From the NCBI RefSeq assembly GCF_019793435.1, contig NZ_JAILYH010000004.1, positions 124,001 through 188,000 on the forward strand: 64,000 bases of DNA, in the 5' to 3' direction. The translations under genes were made by a program, and so were the position numbers. This DNA comes from Rhizobium redzepovicii. GTDB lineage: Bacteria > Pseudomonadota > Alphaproteobacteria > Rhizobiales > Rhizobiaceae. Shown in pieces: positions 63,528 through 64,000 of this stretch (position 1 is the first letter of the stretch; each line of letters opens with the position of its first letter). The notes beneath the pieces are model-generated. The model was not told the DNA's origin and ran no database searches. It worked only from the letters and a program-made list of their open reading frames with translations.

Positions 63528-63701
63528 AGCTGTTTGCAGGCGGGAGATAGTCGTCCCGAATACCCGGAAGCGAGTGCCGTTCCCCTTTGGGTGGAATGAT
63601 ACAGGAATTGGGAAAAGCCACGCGCGGCACGCTGCCGGCGTCGTGCTCATTGAAACGAACGGCGTCTGGGCACGGCCGCCAGGACATGAAGGTAGGAAGA
63701 C

Positions 63702-64000
63702 ATGCAGGTTATCGAAACGCTCGCTGAAGGGCTGAAGCGCGAAATCAAGGTCGTTATCCCGGCCAAGGACATGCAAGACAAGATGAACGAGCGTCTTGCC
63801 GATGTGAAGGACAAGGTCCGCATCAACGGCTTCCGTCCGGGGAAGGTACCCGCTGCTCACCTGAAGAAGGTCTACGGCAAGTCGATCATGGCCGAACTCG
63901 TCAACGAGATCGTCCGCGAGCAGCCGTCCGCCATCCTCTCCAGCCGCGGCGAGAAGTCTGCCACGCAGCCGGAAATTGCCATGACCGAGGACAAGGACGA
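63702..64000 (+). CDS. tig: trigger factor (5' part, runs off right edge)
   Basis: 99 codons visible. The ribosome-binding domain is complete enough to recognise: [20 protein letters not shown] and the ribosome-contact signature [26 protein letters not shown] precedes the ATG. Co-translational chaperone and prolyl isomerase; the rest lies outside the window. Confidence 0.95.

Overview
The window looks like chromosomal DNA of a Rhizobium of the R. etli / R. leguminosarum group. It is GC-rich. The core gene order popZ-valS, exoR-xthA-erpA-dgt-argS-SPOR-nagZ-scpAB-tatABC-serS-surE-pcm-nlpD and yajC-secDF is that of the Rhizobiales. It also carries ExoR, DUF1127 mini-proteins, EcfG-type stress promoters and short palindromic intergenic repeats. 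Species assignment is an inference from gene content; no search was run.

Layout. 1-1665: nitrate-responsive nasT-nasS pair (nasS runs off the left edge) behind a candidate sigma-54 promoter. 1880-4719: a TRAP transporter with fused DctQM and a Tat-type DctP. 5009-9589: 1-Cys peroxiredoxin, a lytic transglycosylase, an SDR epimerase, glycerate 2-kinase and a DUF6074 protein. 9662-18375: a stress and envelope region with a PHB-depolymerase-like esterase, two facing iron-permease-family proteins, KatE, small secreted or membrane proteins, a KTSC protein and tRNA-Asn. Perfect or near-perfect GGAAC-N16-CGTT promoters are found here and again at 21.6 kb.

18628-27026: an 8,355-bp segment bounded by a 44-bp direct repeat, which is the 5' half of tRNA-Cys. 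The left copy is a truncated tRNA; the right copy belongs to the intact tRNA-Cys. Inside are a 5'-truncated tyrosine-recombinase remnant, a stand-alone LigD-type ligase, a nuclease-like protein with a truncated paralogue, Cys-rich and secreted proteins, and an AT-richer block of orphan membrane proteins. I read it as a decayed integrated element that brought its own tRNA 5' half and promoter.

27148-60059 is core chromosome: PopZ, translation (ValS, ArgS, SerS, TrmFO), a FadL-family porin, the exopolysaccharide regulator ExoR, DNA repair (XthA), Fe-S insertion (ErpA), dNTP control (Dgt), cell wall and division (SPOR protein, NagZ, NlpD), chromosome condensation (ScpAB), protein export (TatABC, YajC, SecDF) and protein repair (SurE, Pcm). 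The scpA-scpB, tatB-tatC and surE-pcm pairs overlap by four bases and are probably translationally coupled.

60105-61267 holds two DUF1127 genes and, upstream on the same strand, an apparently unannotated small RNA. It has two hairpins with identical CCUCCUCCC-containing loops and a terminator whose loop also carries UCCUCCC. This is the architecture of the CcsR/cuckoo anti-Shine-Dalgarno RNA family. The window ends with a DUF2157 / GDYXXLXY membrane pair, tRNA-Leu(UAG) and the start of tig.
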